Below, one piece after another: positions 1 through 7,391 of a stretch of 18,021 nucleotides of DNA (its first letter is position 1; every line of letters begins with the position of its first letter). Below the pieces are notes generated by a model, which had not been told where the DNA came from, did no database searches, and saw only the letters and a list, made by a program, of their open reading frames with translations. A program made the translations under genes and the position numbers. This DNA comes from an uncultured Eubacteriales bacterium. GTDB lineage: Bacteria > Bacillota > Clostridia > Peptostreptococcales > Anaerovoracaceae. Location of the stretch: assembly GCA_900542565.1 (NCBI GenBank), contig UQOC01000049.1, positions 1-18,021 of the forward strand, written 5' to 3'.

Positions 1-994
1 CCTGTCCGCGGCCGATACCTTTCTGTTCTCTGGTAATGCAGATGGAACCTCCGCCTATGCCGATCTTGACAAAGTCAGCGCCGGCGTCAGCCAGGAATCT
101 GAATCCTTCTCCGTCTACCACATTTCCGGCTCCCACCTTTACATCGTCGCCGTACTTTTCTCTGATCCAGGCGATGGTCTCAGACTGCCACTGGCTGTAG
201 CCCTCGGAACTGTCTATGCAGAGCACATCGACACCTGCCTCGATGAGGGCAGGAACTCTTTCTTCATAATCTCTGGTATTGATGCCTGCTCCAACTATGT
301 ATCTCTTCTGCGGATCGAGGAGCTCGTTAGGATTTGATTTGTGCGAATCGTAGTCTTTGCGGAAAACAAAATGGCTCAGTCTCTGGTTGTCGTCGATTAT
401 GGGCAGAGCGTTGAGCTTGTTGTCCCAGAGGATATCGTTGGCTTCGCTTAAAGTTATGCCTGTCTTGCCATAGATCAGCTTTTCAAACGGCGTCATGAAT
501 TCACTTATCTTCGTATCGGGAGACATACGGCTTACTCTGTAATCACGGCTGGTGACCAGTCCGAGGATCTTTCCTTCGGCTGTCCCATCGTCTGTTATGG
601 CTATGGTGCTGTGGCCTTTGAGGGCTTTCAGTTCCAGTACATCTTTCAGCGTCTGGTCAGGTCTGAGGTTGGAGTCGCTGGTCACAAATCCTGCCTTGTG
701 AGCCTTGACTCGTCTTATCATTTCAGCCTGCTTTTCTACGGGCTGAGAACCAAAAATAAAAGAAATTCCGCCTTCTTTGGCCAGCGCAATAGCCATCTTC
801 TCTCCGGAAACGGCCTGCATGACAGCGGAAACCAATGGAATGTTCATCGTTATCTTCGGTTCTTCTCCTTTTTTGAATCTGGTGACCGGTGTTTTGAGAG
901 ACACATTTTCAACTCTGCACTCCTTGCTGGAATACCCCGGCACAAGAAGATATTCGTTGAAAGTCCTCGATGGTTCGTCAAAGTAGTATGCCAT
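1..994 (-). CDS. guaB: IMP dehydrogenase, Tritrichomonas-like subfamily (partial; C-terminus beyond window)
   Basis: Oxidises IMP to XMP with NAD+, the committed step to GMP, in the cytoplasm. The first 331 residues are present; the gene runs off the left edge. The start at 994 has GGGAG six bases upstream. Visible parts are an N-terminal barrel half (motifs [16 protein letters not shown] and [10 protein letters not shown]), a two-CBS insertion at about residues 100-220 ([18 protein letters not shown]), then the barrel resumes with [21 protein letters not shown] and VKVGAGN. The catalytic loop reads [19 protein letters not shown] with the nucleophile at Cys319, instead of the common GPGSICTTR. 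From memory, Tritrichomonas foetus IMPDH has the same loop, a very similar N-terminus ([16 protein letters not shown]) and catalytic Cys319. The family is certain; the subfamily assignment rests on recalled sequence. Confidence 0.96.
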   Translation of the reverse strand, partial: MAYYFDEPSRTFNEYLLVPGYSSKECRVENVSLKTPVTRFKKGEEPKITMNIPLVSAVMQAVSGEKMAIALAKEGGISFIFGSQPVEKQAEMIRRVKAHKAGFVTSDSNLRPDQTLKDVLELKALKGHSTIAITDDGTAEGKILGLVTSRDYRVSRMSPDTKISEFMTPFEKLIYGKTGITLSEANDILWDNKLNALPIIDDNQRLSHFVFRKDYDSHKSNPNELLDPQKRYIVGAGINTRDYEERVPALIEAGVDVLCIDSSEGYSQWQSETIAWIREKYGDDVKVGAGNVVDGEGFRFLADAGADFVKIGIGGGSICITREQKGIGRGQ

Positions 995-1073
995 TTTTTT
1001 CTCCCTTCTTTACTGTGATCATCTATAGAAATAGACGGCCGAAAAAGTCTGCCGCCTTTTTATATTTTCGTAT

Positions 1074-1102
1074 ATTGTATCCTATTTTATGACATTTGAC
1101 AA
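1074..1102 (-). promoter_or_regulatory. guaB promoter
   Basis: On the minus strand, TTGTCA (1097-1102) and TACAAT (1074-1079) are separated by exactly 17 bases. This predicts a guaB transcript with a leader of about 70 nt. The -35 box touches the left arm of the dyad at 1101-1128. Confidence 0.7.
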
Positions 1103-1128
1103 GGGGATTTGAGGGTAAAAATCCCCTT
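1101..1128. repeat. 10-bp inverted repeat abutting the guaB -35 box
   Basis: AAGGGGATTT (1101-1110) and AAATCCCCTT (1119-1128) are perfect complements around an 8-base loop. Neither strand has a T-tract right after the stem, so it is a poor intrinsic terminator for the regulator gene that ends at 1146. Its overlap with the guaB -35 element makes an operator equally possible. Function is not known. Confidence 0.6.
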
Positions 1129-1145
1129 AAAATCTCTCCTCATTG

Positions 1146-1751
1146 CTATCTCACCGCCGCACCTACCGCAGCACACATGAAGGCAAAAAGCCCGCACAGC
1201 AGCAACAGGCTGTCTACTCCCATGAGATACAGGAACAACACGATCGCTCCTGCTCCGATCAGCATAGATATGCTGTATATTTTCCGTGATCTGTGTCCGG
1301 CCTCTCTTGATAGCAGAAAAACAATCCCCGCTATGGCCAGAGCCACGGCAAGGCCGAGCCATAGTCCGACCAGCAGACTTCCCTTTTCAAGCAGAACAAC
1401 CCAAAGGGCAACTATGACGGTTACCGGGCTGATAAGGGCTGAAAGCAGCCGGGCTTCTCTTTTATTCTGCTTTTCCATCTGAGAAGCGCTTGTCAGCACA
1501 TCCCTGATCTCTCCCGCTGAAAAAACTTCTCTTTTCGTATCATCTCTTTCGGATTTCATCAGTTCAGGCACGGATATGTTCAATGCTTCCGAAAGCGGCA
1601 CGAGAAAGCTTATGTCGGGGAATCCTTTTCCCCTTTCCCAGCGGCTCACCGCCTTATCTGTCACCTGGAGTTTCTGCGCCAGTTCCTTTTGCGTCATATG
1701 ATTATCCATGCGGCACGCCGCGATGAATTTTCCAAACTTTTCTGTATCCAT
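1146..1751 (-). CDS. XRE-family transcriptional regulator with four-helix membrane tail
   Basis: This 201-residue protein starts with a Cro/C1-type helix-turn-helix at about residues 8-62 (MTQKELAQKLQVTDKAVSRWERGKGFPDI). A polar linker follows to about residue 100, then four hydrophobic stretches at about 103-121, 126-147, 159-177 and 181-199 that should span the membrane. Proteins of this plan are common in Firmicutes as small regulators anchored to the membrane; the target is usually unknown. The ATG at 1751 is preferred over an upstream in-frame TTG at 1784, because the HTH family normally starts within about 10 residues of the domain and a GGCGGTGA stretch lies just upstream. It stands alone between guaB and the immunity-like genes, and the sequence names no regulon. 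Confidence 0.88.
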   Translation of the reverse strand: MDTEKFGKFIAACRMDNHMTQKELAQKLQVTDKAVSRWERGKGFPDISFLVPLSEALNISVPELMKSERDDTKREVFSAGEIRDVLTSASQMEKQNKREARLLSALISPVTVIVALWVVLLEKGSLLVGLWLGLAVALAIAGIVFLLSREAGHRSRKIYSISMLIGAGAIVLFLYLMGVDSLLLLCGLFAFMCAAVGAAVR

Positions 1752-1774
1752 ATTCTTCACCGCCTTTCGCCTGT

Positions 1775-1803
1775 ATATTAGCATATTGCGGAAAATTTAT
1801 AAA
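1775..1803 (-). promoter_or_regulatory. putative promoter of the XRE regulator
   Basis: TAATAT (1775-1780) lies 17 bases from TTTATA (1798-1803) on the minus strand. The -35 is weak. The placement, about 24 bases upstream of the chosen start, supports it. Confidence 0.4.
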
Positions 1804-1822
1804 CCGATGTATCGTTTACCTC

Positions 1823-2302
1823 CTATTTAAAATACCTGTTATATTCCCTGAACATATGATTTTTTCTCACATTGCTCGGCTGTTTATACAGGTCATGGAA
1901 TCTGTCCGCGATCGCCACGGAAAGCAGCCCTTTGCTTATATAAAACTCATATTTGCCCTGGGCGAAAGGAAATTCCCTTACTTCAAACTTTGCCCCGTCG
2001 TTGTTCCTGACCACGACCTCGCCGAAATATATGGACATGGCGCTCTCAAATTCATCTCTGGAAAGCCCGGTCTTTCTGAAGCTGCCGGTCTCGTAGAGGT
2101 CAAAGTATATTTTTTCCAGTTTTTTCAGGCTCTCCACCGAATAATCCAGAGTAAAAAAGTTGTATTGAGCGCACTTCTTTTCAAATTTGCCCAGCAGTTT
2201 ATCTTTATATGTGAAAAAATATTTTTCCGCCTCTTCCATGCTCTTAAACGCAGTCAGCTTTTCTCCGTACCTGAAAGCTGCTTTTAGGCCCAGTCTTGTC
2301 AT
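1823..2302 (-). CDS. Hypothetical 159-residue protein, possible immunity protein
   Basis: I do not recognise this family with confidence. The protein is soluble, has no signal peptide or membrane segment, and is rich in aromatic and charged residues. The C-terminal half has a segment IYFGEVVVRNNDGAKFEVREF followed by a helix (LLSVAIADRFHDLYKQP). That 'YFGEVVVRN' pattern resembles small immunity-type proteins beside polymorphic toxins; this is inference from pattern, not from a search. Its ATG overlaps the TGA of the preceding fragment (ATGA), so the two are translationally coupled. Just after its stop, an AGGAGG (minus strand, 1819-1824) is followed by no start codon for 70 bases, which may mark a lost downstream gene. 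Confidence 0.6.
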   Translation of the reverse strand: MTRLGLKAAFRYGEKLTAFKSMEEAEKYFFTYKDKLLGKFEKKCAQYNFFTLDYSVESLKKLEKIYFDLYETGSFRKTGLSRDEFESAMSIYFGEVVVRNNDGAKFEVREFPFAQGKYEFYISKGLLSVAIADRFHDLYKQPSNVRKNHMFREYNRYFK

Positions 2303-2549
2303 ATTTCCATGTCCTTTTCCATATCAAGTATAAAATCTCCGAAATCTTCCGCTGCTCTTTCAAGCTGCACATACTTTTGTCCATCGTATTCAAGTATCAC
2401 CACCGCAGGTTCTCCGCCTCTTGGATTTCTTTTTCTGATCTTCCGCCGGCGGTTGTATAAAACTTGCATTTCTTTGCCGTTTCCATCGCTTTTTCGTAAT
2501 TTCCCCAGCTCATCTTGCTCCTCATTCTGGCGGTAACTGTTCTTTTCAT
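2299..2549 (-). pseudogene. Disrupted SUKH (SMI1/KNR4)-like immunity gene, two overlapping frames
   Basis: Two short frames overlap. The first, from ATG 2549, gives about 50 residues with the segment MSWGNYEKAMETAKK...AGGRSEKEIQEAENL, which looks like the N-terminus of a SUKH domain (aromatic-rich helix, then GG-S-E-E-I-x-x-AE). It stops soon after. The second, in another register and ending at 2299 (possible ATG at 2469, 56 residues), carries GGEPAVVILEYDG and ERAAEDFGDFILDM, which looks like the C-terminal strand and helix of the same fold. The roughly 80-100 residues normally between them are missing. An internal deletion with frame change near the GAGGCGGAGAA stretch explains both. Alternatively the second frame, open back to a TAA just downstream of 2549, is an independent small gene. 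Confidence 0.42.
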
Positions 2550-2610
2550 CTTACTATCACCATAACCTCTTGTCCTGCTCTTGTCAACGCCTTTTCCGTT
2601 GGCTGCCCCG

Positions 2611-2640
2611 CCGATTCTCAGACCGCTCTGCCGATTCTCA
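2611..2640. repeat. Short direct repeat, 20-bp period
   Basis: CCGATTCTCA occurs at 2611-2620 and again at 2631-2640, preceded each time by G. Two copies only. It may mark a deletion or recombination junction at the edge of the degraded immunity locus. Confidence 0.5.
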
Positions 2641-2669
2641 CAAGATCAGGGTTCCTGCTTTGACTCTGC

Positions 2670-2837
2670 GGAAAGGGTGGGTACACCCAAAATAGGCAAT
2701 TTCTCTTTTCCAGGGGGATAAGCTACACCGGAAATGAGTTTTTTCCCCTTTCCAGGGGGAGTGACTACACCCGGTCAAATTGTTTTTTTGATTTTAGGGG
2801 GATAAAAAATGGTCTCATGTGACTAAAACCTCTGTAT
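2670..2837 (+). repeat. Left array: four degenerate 42-bp units
   Basis: Units start at 2670, 2712, 2754 and 2796. Each of the last three opens with AGGGGGA. The first three carry TACACC at a fixed offset of 12 (2682, 2724, 2766), followed in unit 2 by GGAAAT and a T-rich block. The 42-base spacing is exact between all conserved blocks. Conservation fades in the last unit, toward the centre. The variable parts differ unit to unit, so these are old, diverged copies rather than a young tandem duplication. Confidence 0.85.
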
Positions 2838-2839
2838 TT

Positions 2840-2857
2840 TGACAACTATTGTTGTCA
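2840..2857. repeat. Perfect palindrome between the two 42-bp arrays
   Basis: TGACAACTATTGTTGTCA has 7-bp perfect arms around a 4-base centre. It lies at the point where the two opposed arrays meet, within about 6 bases of their exact symmetry axis (2843). It looks like a protein-binding dyad. No T-tract follows that would make it a terminator. Confidence 0.7.
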
Positions 2858-2974
2858 TTGTTGAATTCACTTAGAAATTTGTGTCCCCCTAAATGGACCA
2901 AAAACTGTATTTCCGGTGTACTCCCTCCCCCTAAACCAAGATAATCTGCCTGTTTCGGTGTAAAACGGTTCCCG
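2849..2974 (-). repeat. Right array: three degenerate 42-bp units, inverted relative to the left array
   Basis: On the minus strand, units begin at 2974, 2932 and 2890. AGGGGGA opens the units at 2932 and 2890, and TACACC sits at the same offset as in the left array (minus-strand positions 2962-2957 and 2920-2915). The 2932 unit shares AGGGGGA, TACACCGGAAAT and GTTTTT in register with the left unit at 2712. Again the innermost unit (2890-2849) has lost the second block. The right array is thus the mirror partner of 2670-2837. Confidence 0.85.
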
Positions 2975-3037
2975 AAGAATCACCAGATGGCACCTTCCGC
3001 GTCCACCACCGGTCCAGGCCCGTCATCCGCACTCCCG

Positions 3038-3116
3038 CAGCCCCGGCATTCACGGCCAACCCAGCCCCGGCATGCACGGCCAACCCAGCCCTGAAATGCA
3101 CGACAAACCCTGCCCC
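3038..3116. repeat. 24-bp tandem repeat, about 3.3 copies
   Basis: Units at 3038-3061 and 3062-3085 differ at one base. The third (3086-3109) has several changes, and a partial fourth (CTGCCCC) follows. The unit is GC-rich (CAGCCCCGGCAT...CACGGCCAACC), unlike the AT-rich flanks. It is divisible by three, but no frame across it has a credible start and ribosome binding site, so it is treated as non-coding. Confidence 0.85.
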
Positions 3117-3162
3117 AACGCTACCTGATCCTCAACGCTCAAAAATCTCCCCTGACGCAAAA

Positions 3163-3193
3163 ATCCCCGAAAACCTTCACTGTTTTCGGGGAT
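3163..3193 (-). terminator. groESL intrinsic terminator
   Basis: The 12-bp perfect stem ATCCCCGAAAAC (3163-3174) pairs with GTTTTCGGGGAT (3182-3193) around a 7-base loop. On the minus strand the stem ends in TTTTTG. It lies about 40 bases after the groEL stop. Confidence 0.92.
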
Positions 3194-3235
3194 CTTATCT
3201 TAAACTCTATCTGTATCGCACGCCAACGGGCTGTA

Positions 3236-4873
<1,638 letters not shown>

Positions 4874-4889
4874 CTATACCCCTTCCTGA

Positions 4890-5165
4890 TTATTCCATAA
4901 CTGCCAGAATCTCGCTCTGGTGCATGATAGTATACTCTTCACCCTGGTATTTGATCTCAGTACCGCCGTATTTGGAAAATACTACTTTGTCGCCTACTTT
5001 AAGCTCCATAGGCTCATCTTTTGTTCCAGGTCCTACGGCTACCACCTCAGCTACCTGCGGTTGTTCCTTTGCTGAACTTGTCAGGATGAGACCGCCCTGG
5101 GTCTTTTCTTCTGCTTCCATCTTCCTGATGACTACTCTGTCACCTAAAGGTCTGATTCCCATCAT
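4890..5165 (-). CDS. groES: 10-kDa co-chaperonin GroES
   Basis: GroES is the heptameric lid that closes the GroEL chamber. It has 91 residues from the chosen start (MMGIRPLGDRVVIRKMEAEE), with the mobile loop KTQGGLILTSSAKEQ that contacts GroEL and the roof-loop region at PGTKDEPMELKVGD. The ATG at 5165 is chosen because GGAGG (5176-5180, minus strand) lies ten bases upstream. The longer frame to 5216 would run through the CIRCE operator. The following ATG at 5162 is possible but more distant. Confidence 0.98.
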   Translation of the reverse strand: MMGIRPLGDRVVIRKMEAEEKTQGGLILTSSAKEQPQVAEVVAVGPGTKDEPMELKVGDKVVFSKYGGTEIKYQGEEYTIMHQSEILAVME

Positions 5166-5205
5166 TTTATATCTACCTCCGTAAAATAATATACGCTTTC
5201 TTTTG

Positions 5206-5232
5206 TTGGCACTCATTATCTTCGAGTGCTAA
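5206..5232 (-). promoter_or_regulatory. CIRCE operator (HrcA binding site)
   Basis: On the minus strand the arms are TTAGCACTC and GAGTGCCAA separated by nine bases. One arm is the perfect consensus and the other has a single change. It sits directly between the promoter and the groES ribosome binding site, where HrcA repression of heat-shock operons acts in Firmicutes. Confidence 0.97.
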
Positions 5233-5240
5233 CATTATTT

Positions 5241-5268
5241 ATTATACTCGCCAGTCTATGTATGTCAA
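5241..5268 (-). promoter_or_regulatory. groESL promoter (sigma-A)
   Basis: Consensus TTGACA (5263-5268) and TATAAT (5241-5246) are 16 bases apart on the minus strand. Both boxes are perfect. Transcription should start just upstream of the CIRCE site, which would then lie in the first transcribed bases. Confidence 0.93.
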
Positions 5269-5299
5269 GGGGCTAAATGGAATTTTCACAAAAATAACA

Positions 5300-6145
5300 T
5301 CAAAGGCTTCTTATATAATAAAAGAGGTACTGCTGAGCTATGCCGCCATATTTTCCGAAGTGCTCCGCAGCGTAAGCCGCCATGGATTTCATGTCCTTTT
5401 CTTCTATGCCGTAAAGCCTGTTCATAACCCGGCGCATCCATACATCTATGGGGAATGCGTCAGTCCTTCCCAGACCGAAAAGACTTATGCAGGAGGCGAC
5501 TTTCGGACCTATGCCGCAGAATTTCTGGAGCTGCCCTATCGGGTCCTCTGCAGCAGTCAGACGGGTCTGAACAGCATCAGGGCCTCCTTCTTCAATGAAC
5601 TGGGCAGCGGCTTTCACCAGGTATGGAGCCCTGTATCCCAGCCTTATGGGTGCCAGGTCTCCGCCTGTCAAAGAGGCCAGTTTTTCCGGCGACGGTATGG
5701 AAAAGTATTCCTTTCCGCCGTATTCCCCTATCCTCTCTCCAAAAGCAGCGCAGAGAGCCTCGATACAGCCTTTGATCCTCGGTATGTTGTTGTTCTGTGA
5801 AATGATAAAGGAAACCACGCTCTCCCAGAAATCCTGCCTCAGTATCCTTATGCCGTATCCGTAATCGCAGGCTCCCTTTATGGTAGGATCGGCCTCCGAA
5901 AGCTCTGCCTTTATGACTCCGTAGTCCCTGTCCATGTCAAGGTATGGTCTCCATATGCTCTCATAGTCCTCCGGCGTGCAGTTATCTATTGTCAGGACGC
6001 CGCGCTCAAATGCCATGTTCACTGCCTTTCCCATGGCGGTCCCTGTGTAGCTGCCATCTTCCTGTCGTTCCCAGCGGAAACACTGTCCGCAGTCAAATAT
6101 ATGATCCAGATTGAAATCTTTTACATGATCTGCTGTGTATTTCAT
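5300..6145 (-). CDS. ogg: 8-oxoguanine DNA glycosylase, OGG1-type
   Basis: This base-excision repair enzyme excises oxidised guanine and nicks at the abasic site. It has 281 residues, with an OGG N-terminal domain (about 3-100, including CGQCFRWERQ) and an HhH-GPD domain. Motifs are SQNNNIPRIKG (118-126), the helix-hairpin-helix LQKFCGIGPKVASCISLFGL with the catalytic lysine at 215, and PIDVW with the catalytic aspartate at 234. There is no C-terminal iron-sulfur cysteine cluster, which separates it from Nth/MutY. The start at 6145 has AGGAG five bases upstream. It lies 45 bases after the ATPase-Asp23 gene and may share its transcript. No terminator is seen after it before the groES promoter. 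The DNA-3-methyladenine glycosylase label often given to this family is less likely. Confidence 0.93.
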   Translation of the reverse strand: MKYTADHVKDFNLDHIFDCGQCFRWERQEDGSYTGTAMGKAVNMAFERGVLTIDNCTPEDYESIWRPYLDMDRDYGVIKAELSEADPTIKGACDYGYGIRILRQDFWESVVSFIISQNNNIPRIKGCIEALCAAFGERIGEYGGKEYFSIPSPEKLASLTGGDLAPIRLGYRAPYLVKAAAQFIEEGGPDAVQTRLTAAEDPIGQLQKFCGIGPKVASCISLFGLGRTDAFPIDVWMRRVMNRLYGIEEKDMKSMAAYAAEHFGKYGGIAQQYLFYYIRSL

Positions 6146-6190
6146 TTTTTCTCCTGTCCTGTTGGCCTGCCGCTGTTCCTGTGCGCAGGT

Positions 6191-7003
6191 TCAGTTTATC
6201 CCTCTCACTTCTATATCTATCTGTGCTATGTTAAACGCCGTCATTTTCTCTATCTGTTCTTCCACCGACTTTTGAAAATCCCTTGCCGATGGCCATACCG
6301 GATATCCTTTTCTTATTTTTATGGCAATTTTCAGCTTATACGCTTCCGGTTTGGGGTATTGCACGATATGTATCACCCTGCCTACGGCAGACATTTCATG
6401 GGCGAGGCACATGATTATGTCGTCGATCACCTTTTCAGAAACAAAATACTCTCCCATGTAGCTGTAGGCCGGCCTTACCACGGTCCTTTCGGCTGCAGCG
6501 CCTGTATCCTTGCCTCTGAAGAACTTGAGAGGATCCATAAAATATCCGGCAAATGTCCTCTTGAGCTGCAGCGCCGGTGCCGGTATGACATGCTTTCCGT
6601 ACTCGTTCCTCTGCTTATGTGCCATCTCCCTTTCCTGGGGAGTTGTGATATCTTCTATATTTATCCGCCTTTCACTGTCCTGGGGCAGTGCCGGCAGCCC
6701 AAGCCTGTCGATGATCTTATCTGTCATCTTGTGGCTGGTCCCAAGAACAAGTATGCTTGCAGGATCCTGCTTTTTTATGGCATCCCTTACCTCATCTCTG
6801 ATCTCATCGTTAAGGAACATGGCCGTCTTGACGGCGCCTATCTTAGTGCTCTCTCTTTTGGCTGAAATCCCGGCGATGACGCTGTTCTTGTATATGAAAA
6901 GCCCGTCGTCTATTATCCCTTCGATGTTCAGTTTCTTACACAGGTTCATTGCATGAAAGCTCTTGCCTGTCCCGCTCTTTCCTACCAGAGTATATACATC
7001 CAT
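6191..7003 (-). CDS. P-loop ATPase fused to Asp23/Gls24-like domain
   Basis: The protein has 270 residues. It opens with [15 protein letters not shown], a Walker A P-loop at residues 8-15. The rest of the N-terminal domain has a strand ending in [13 protein letters not shown] (about 83-95), reminiscent of small NTPases. The C-terminal 90 residues (about 180-269) carry [16 protein letters not shown], a strand [13 protein letters not shown], a helix [13 protein letters not shown] and [12 protein letters not shown]. This is the pattern of the Asp23/Gls24 envelope-stress family, in which the last strand reads as VNVxVxGI. The ATG at 7003 is chosen because AAGGAG lies six bases upstream; the longer frame starts with a TTG and contains that site. 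No cellular role is known to me. It is divergent from ferredoxin and upstream of ogg. Confidence 0.75.
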   Translation of the reverse strand: MDVYTLVGKSGTGKSFHAMNLCKKLNIEGIIDDGLFIYKNSVIAGISAKRESTKIGAVKTAMFLNDEIRDEVRDAIKKQDPASILVLGTSHKMTDKIIDRLGLPALPQDSERRINIEDITTPQEREMAHKQRNEYGKHVIPAPALQLKRTFAGYFMDPLKFFRGKDTGAAAERTVVRPAYSYMGEYFVSEKVIDDIIMCLAHEMSAVGRVIHIVQYPKPEAYKLKIAIKIRKGYPVWPSARDFQKSVEEQIEKMTAFNIAQIDIEVRGIN

Positions 7004-7028
7004 GACAAACTCCTTGACCAATTTTCAC

Positions 7029-7063
7029 TTTACTATTATAATCTGCTATGCTATAATTGTAAC
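7029..7063. promoter_or_regulatory. Interlocked divergent promoters (ferredoxin + / ATPase-Asp23 -)
   Basis: Plus strand: TTTACT (7029-7034) and TATAAT (7052-7057), spacer 17, for ferredoxin. Minus strand: GTTACA (7058-7063) and TATAAT (7035-7040), spacer 17, for the ATPase gene. Each -10 box lies inside the other promoter's footprint, so simultaneous occupancy is impossible. The -10 boxes are perfect; the -35 boxes are moderate. Confidence 0.7.
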
Positions 7064-7099
7064 ATAAAAGATATATCTTTTAATAGGAGGATTTTATTT

Positions 7100-7270
7100 A
7101 TGGCTTACAAAATTACAGACGCTTGCATCGCCTGCGGAGCTTGCGCAGCAGAATGTCCTGTTGAAGCTATCAGCGAAGGCGAAAACATCTATGTAATCGA
7201 TGCTGATACTTGCATTGACTGCGGTTCATGTGCTGATACTTGCCCTGTAGACGCACCTGTAGAAGCTTAA
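7100..7270 (+). CDS. 2[4Fe-4S] clostridial-type ferredoxin
   Basis: This 56-residue low-potential electron carrier of anaerobic metabolism has two classic cluster motifs. Cysteines 9, 12, 15 and 19 ([12 protein letters not shown]) and 38, 41, 44 and 48 ([12 protein letters not shown]) each bind with the last cysteine exchanged between clusters. The ATG at 7100 follows AGGAGG by nine bases; the longer upstream frame crosses the promoter and is not used. The protein is acidic and monocistronic, ending in a strong hairpin terminator. The partner enzyme cannot be read from the neighbourhood, although Rex, the NADH sensor of fermentation, lies next to it. Confidence 0.98.
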   Translation: MAYKITDACIACGACAAECPVEAISEGENIYVIDADTCIDCGSCADTCPVDAPVEA

Positions 7271-7292
7271 TTACATACTTACAAATGCAGAA

Positions 7293-7324
7293 AAAAAACG
7301 GTTTAGGAAACTAAACCGTTTTTT
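7293..7324 (+). terminator. Ferredoxin terminator (bidirectional by sequence)
   Basis: The stem ACGGTTTAG (7298-7306) pairs with CTAAACCGT (7311-7319) around a GAAA loop. It is extended by A-runs pairing with T-runs, giving T-tracts on both strands. It ends the ferredoxin transcript and could also stop minus-strand read-through after rex. Confidence 0.95.
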
Positions 7325-7367
7325 ATTGGCATATTATCTGAGCTTTTGCCCTCTGCTTATAAAAGAG

Positions 7368-7387
7368 CTGTCCCATGTCAGGGACAG
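7368..7387 (-). terminator. rex terminator
   Basis: CTGTCCC and GGGACAG pair around a six-base loop. On the minus strand the stem is followed by CTCTTTTAT. It lies five bases past the rex stop. Confidence 0.7.
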
Positions 7388-7391
7388 GTGT

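Larger units (their letters stand above)
2550..3235. other. Gene-free, repeat-rich interval downstream of groEL
   Basis: No convincing gene lies here. The interval contains a 20-bp spaced direct repeat (2611-2640), two opposed 42-bp-period repeat arrays around a palindrome (2670-2974), a 24-bp tandem repeat (3038-3116) and the groEL terminator (3163-3193). The frame upstream of 2549 on the minus strand stays open back to about 2650 and reads GGAANGKGVDKSRTRGYGDSK without a start codon. It could be the tail of a lost toxin gene, but that is speculation. Confidence 0.75.

Noticed and set aside
1021..1070. Possible plus-strand terminator near GCCGCCTTTTTATATTTT
   Set aside because: Only a 4-bp stem can form, and no plus-strand gene ends there. 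It is part of the guaB leader.
2670..2974. 42-bp-period repeats as a CRISPR array
   Set aside because: The conserved blocks are only 6-13 bases and degenerate, arrays point in opposite directions, and no cas genes are present. Repeat plus spacer of 42 bases in total is too short for known CRISPR arrays.
2940..3120. Short minus-strand frame through the 24-bp repeat (GTG start, about 56 codons, reading AGLAVHAGAGLAVNAGAAG)
   Set aside because: No ribosome binding site, only a GTG start, and it runs into the 42-bp repeat array. It is read as repeat-driven open frame, not a gene.
5166..5216. Longer groES with an N-terminal extension
   Set aside because: The extension would translate the CIRCE operator and lacks a ribosome binding site, while GGAGG precedes the internal ATG.
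6101..6865. A 254-codon plus-strand open frame
   Set aside because: It is antisense to the ATPase-Asp23 gene and ogg start, has no motif, and is rich in improbable aromatic and cysteine composition.
6953..7099. Longer ferredoxin with a 49-residue N-terminal extension
   Set aside because: The added part covers the divergent promoters and the ATPase start. A strong AGGAGG precedes the ATG at 7100, and the 56-residue form is standard.
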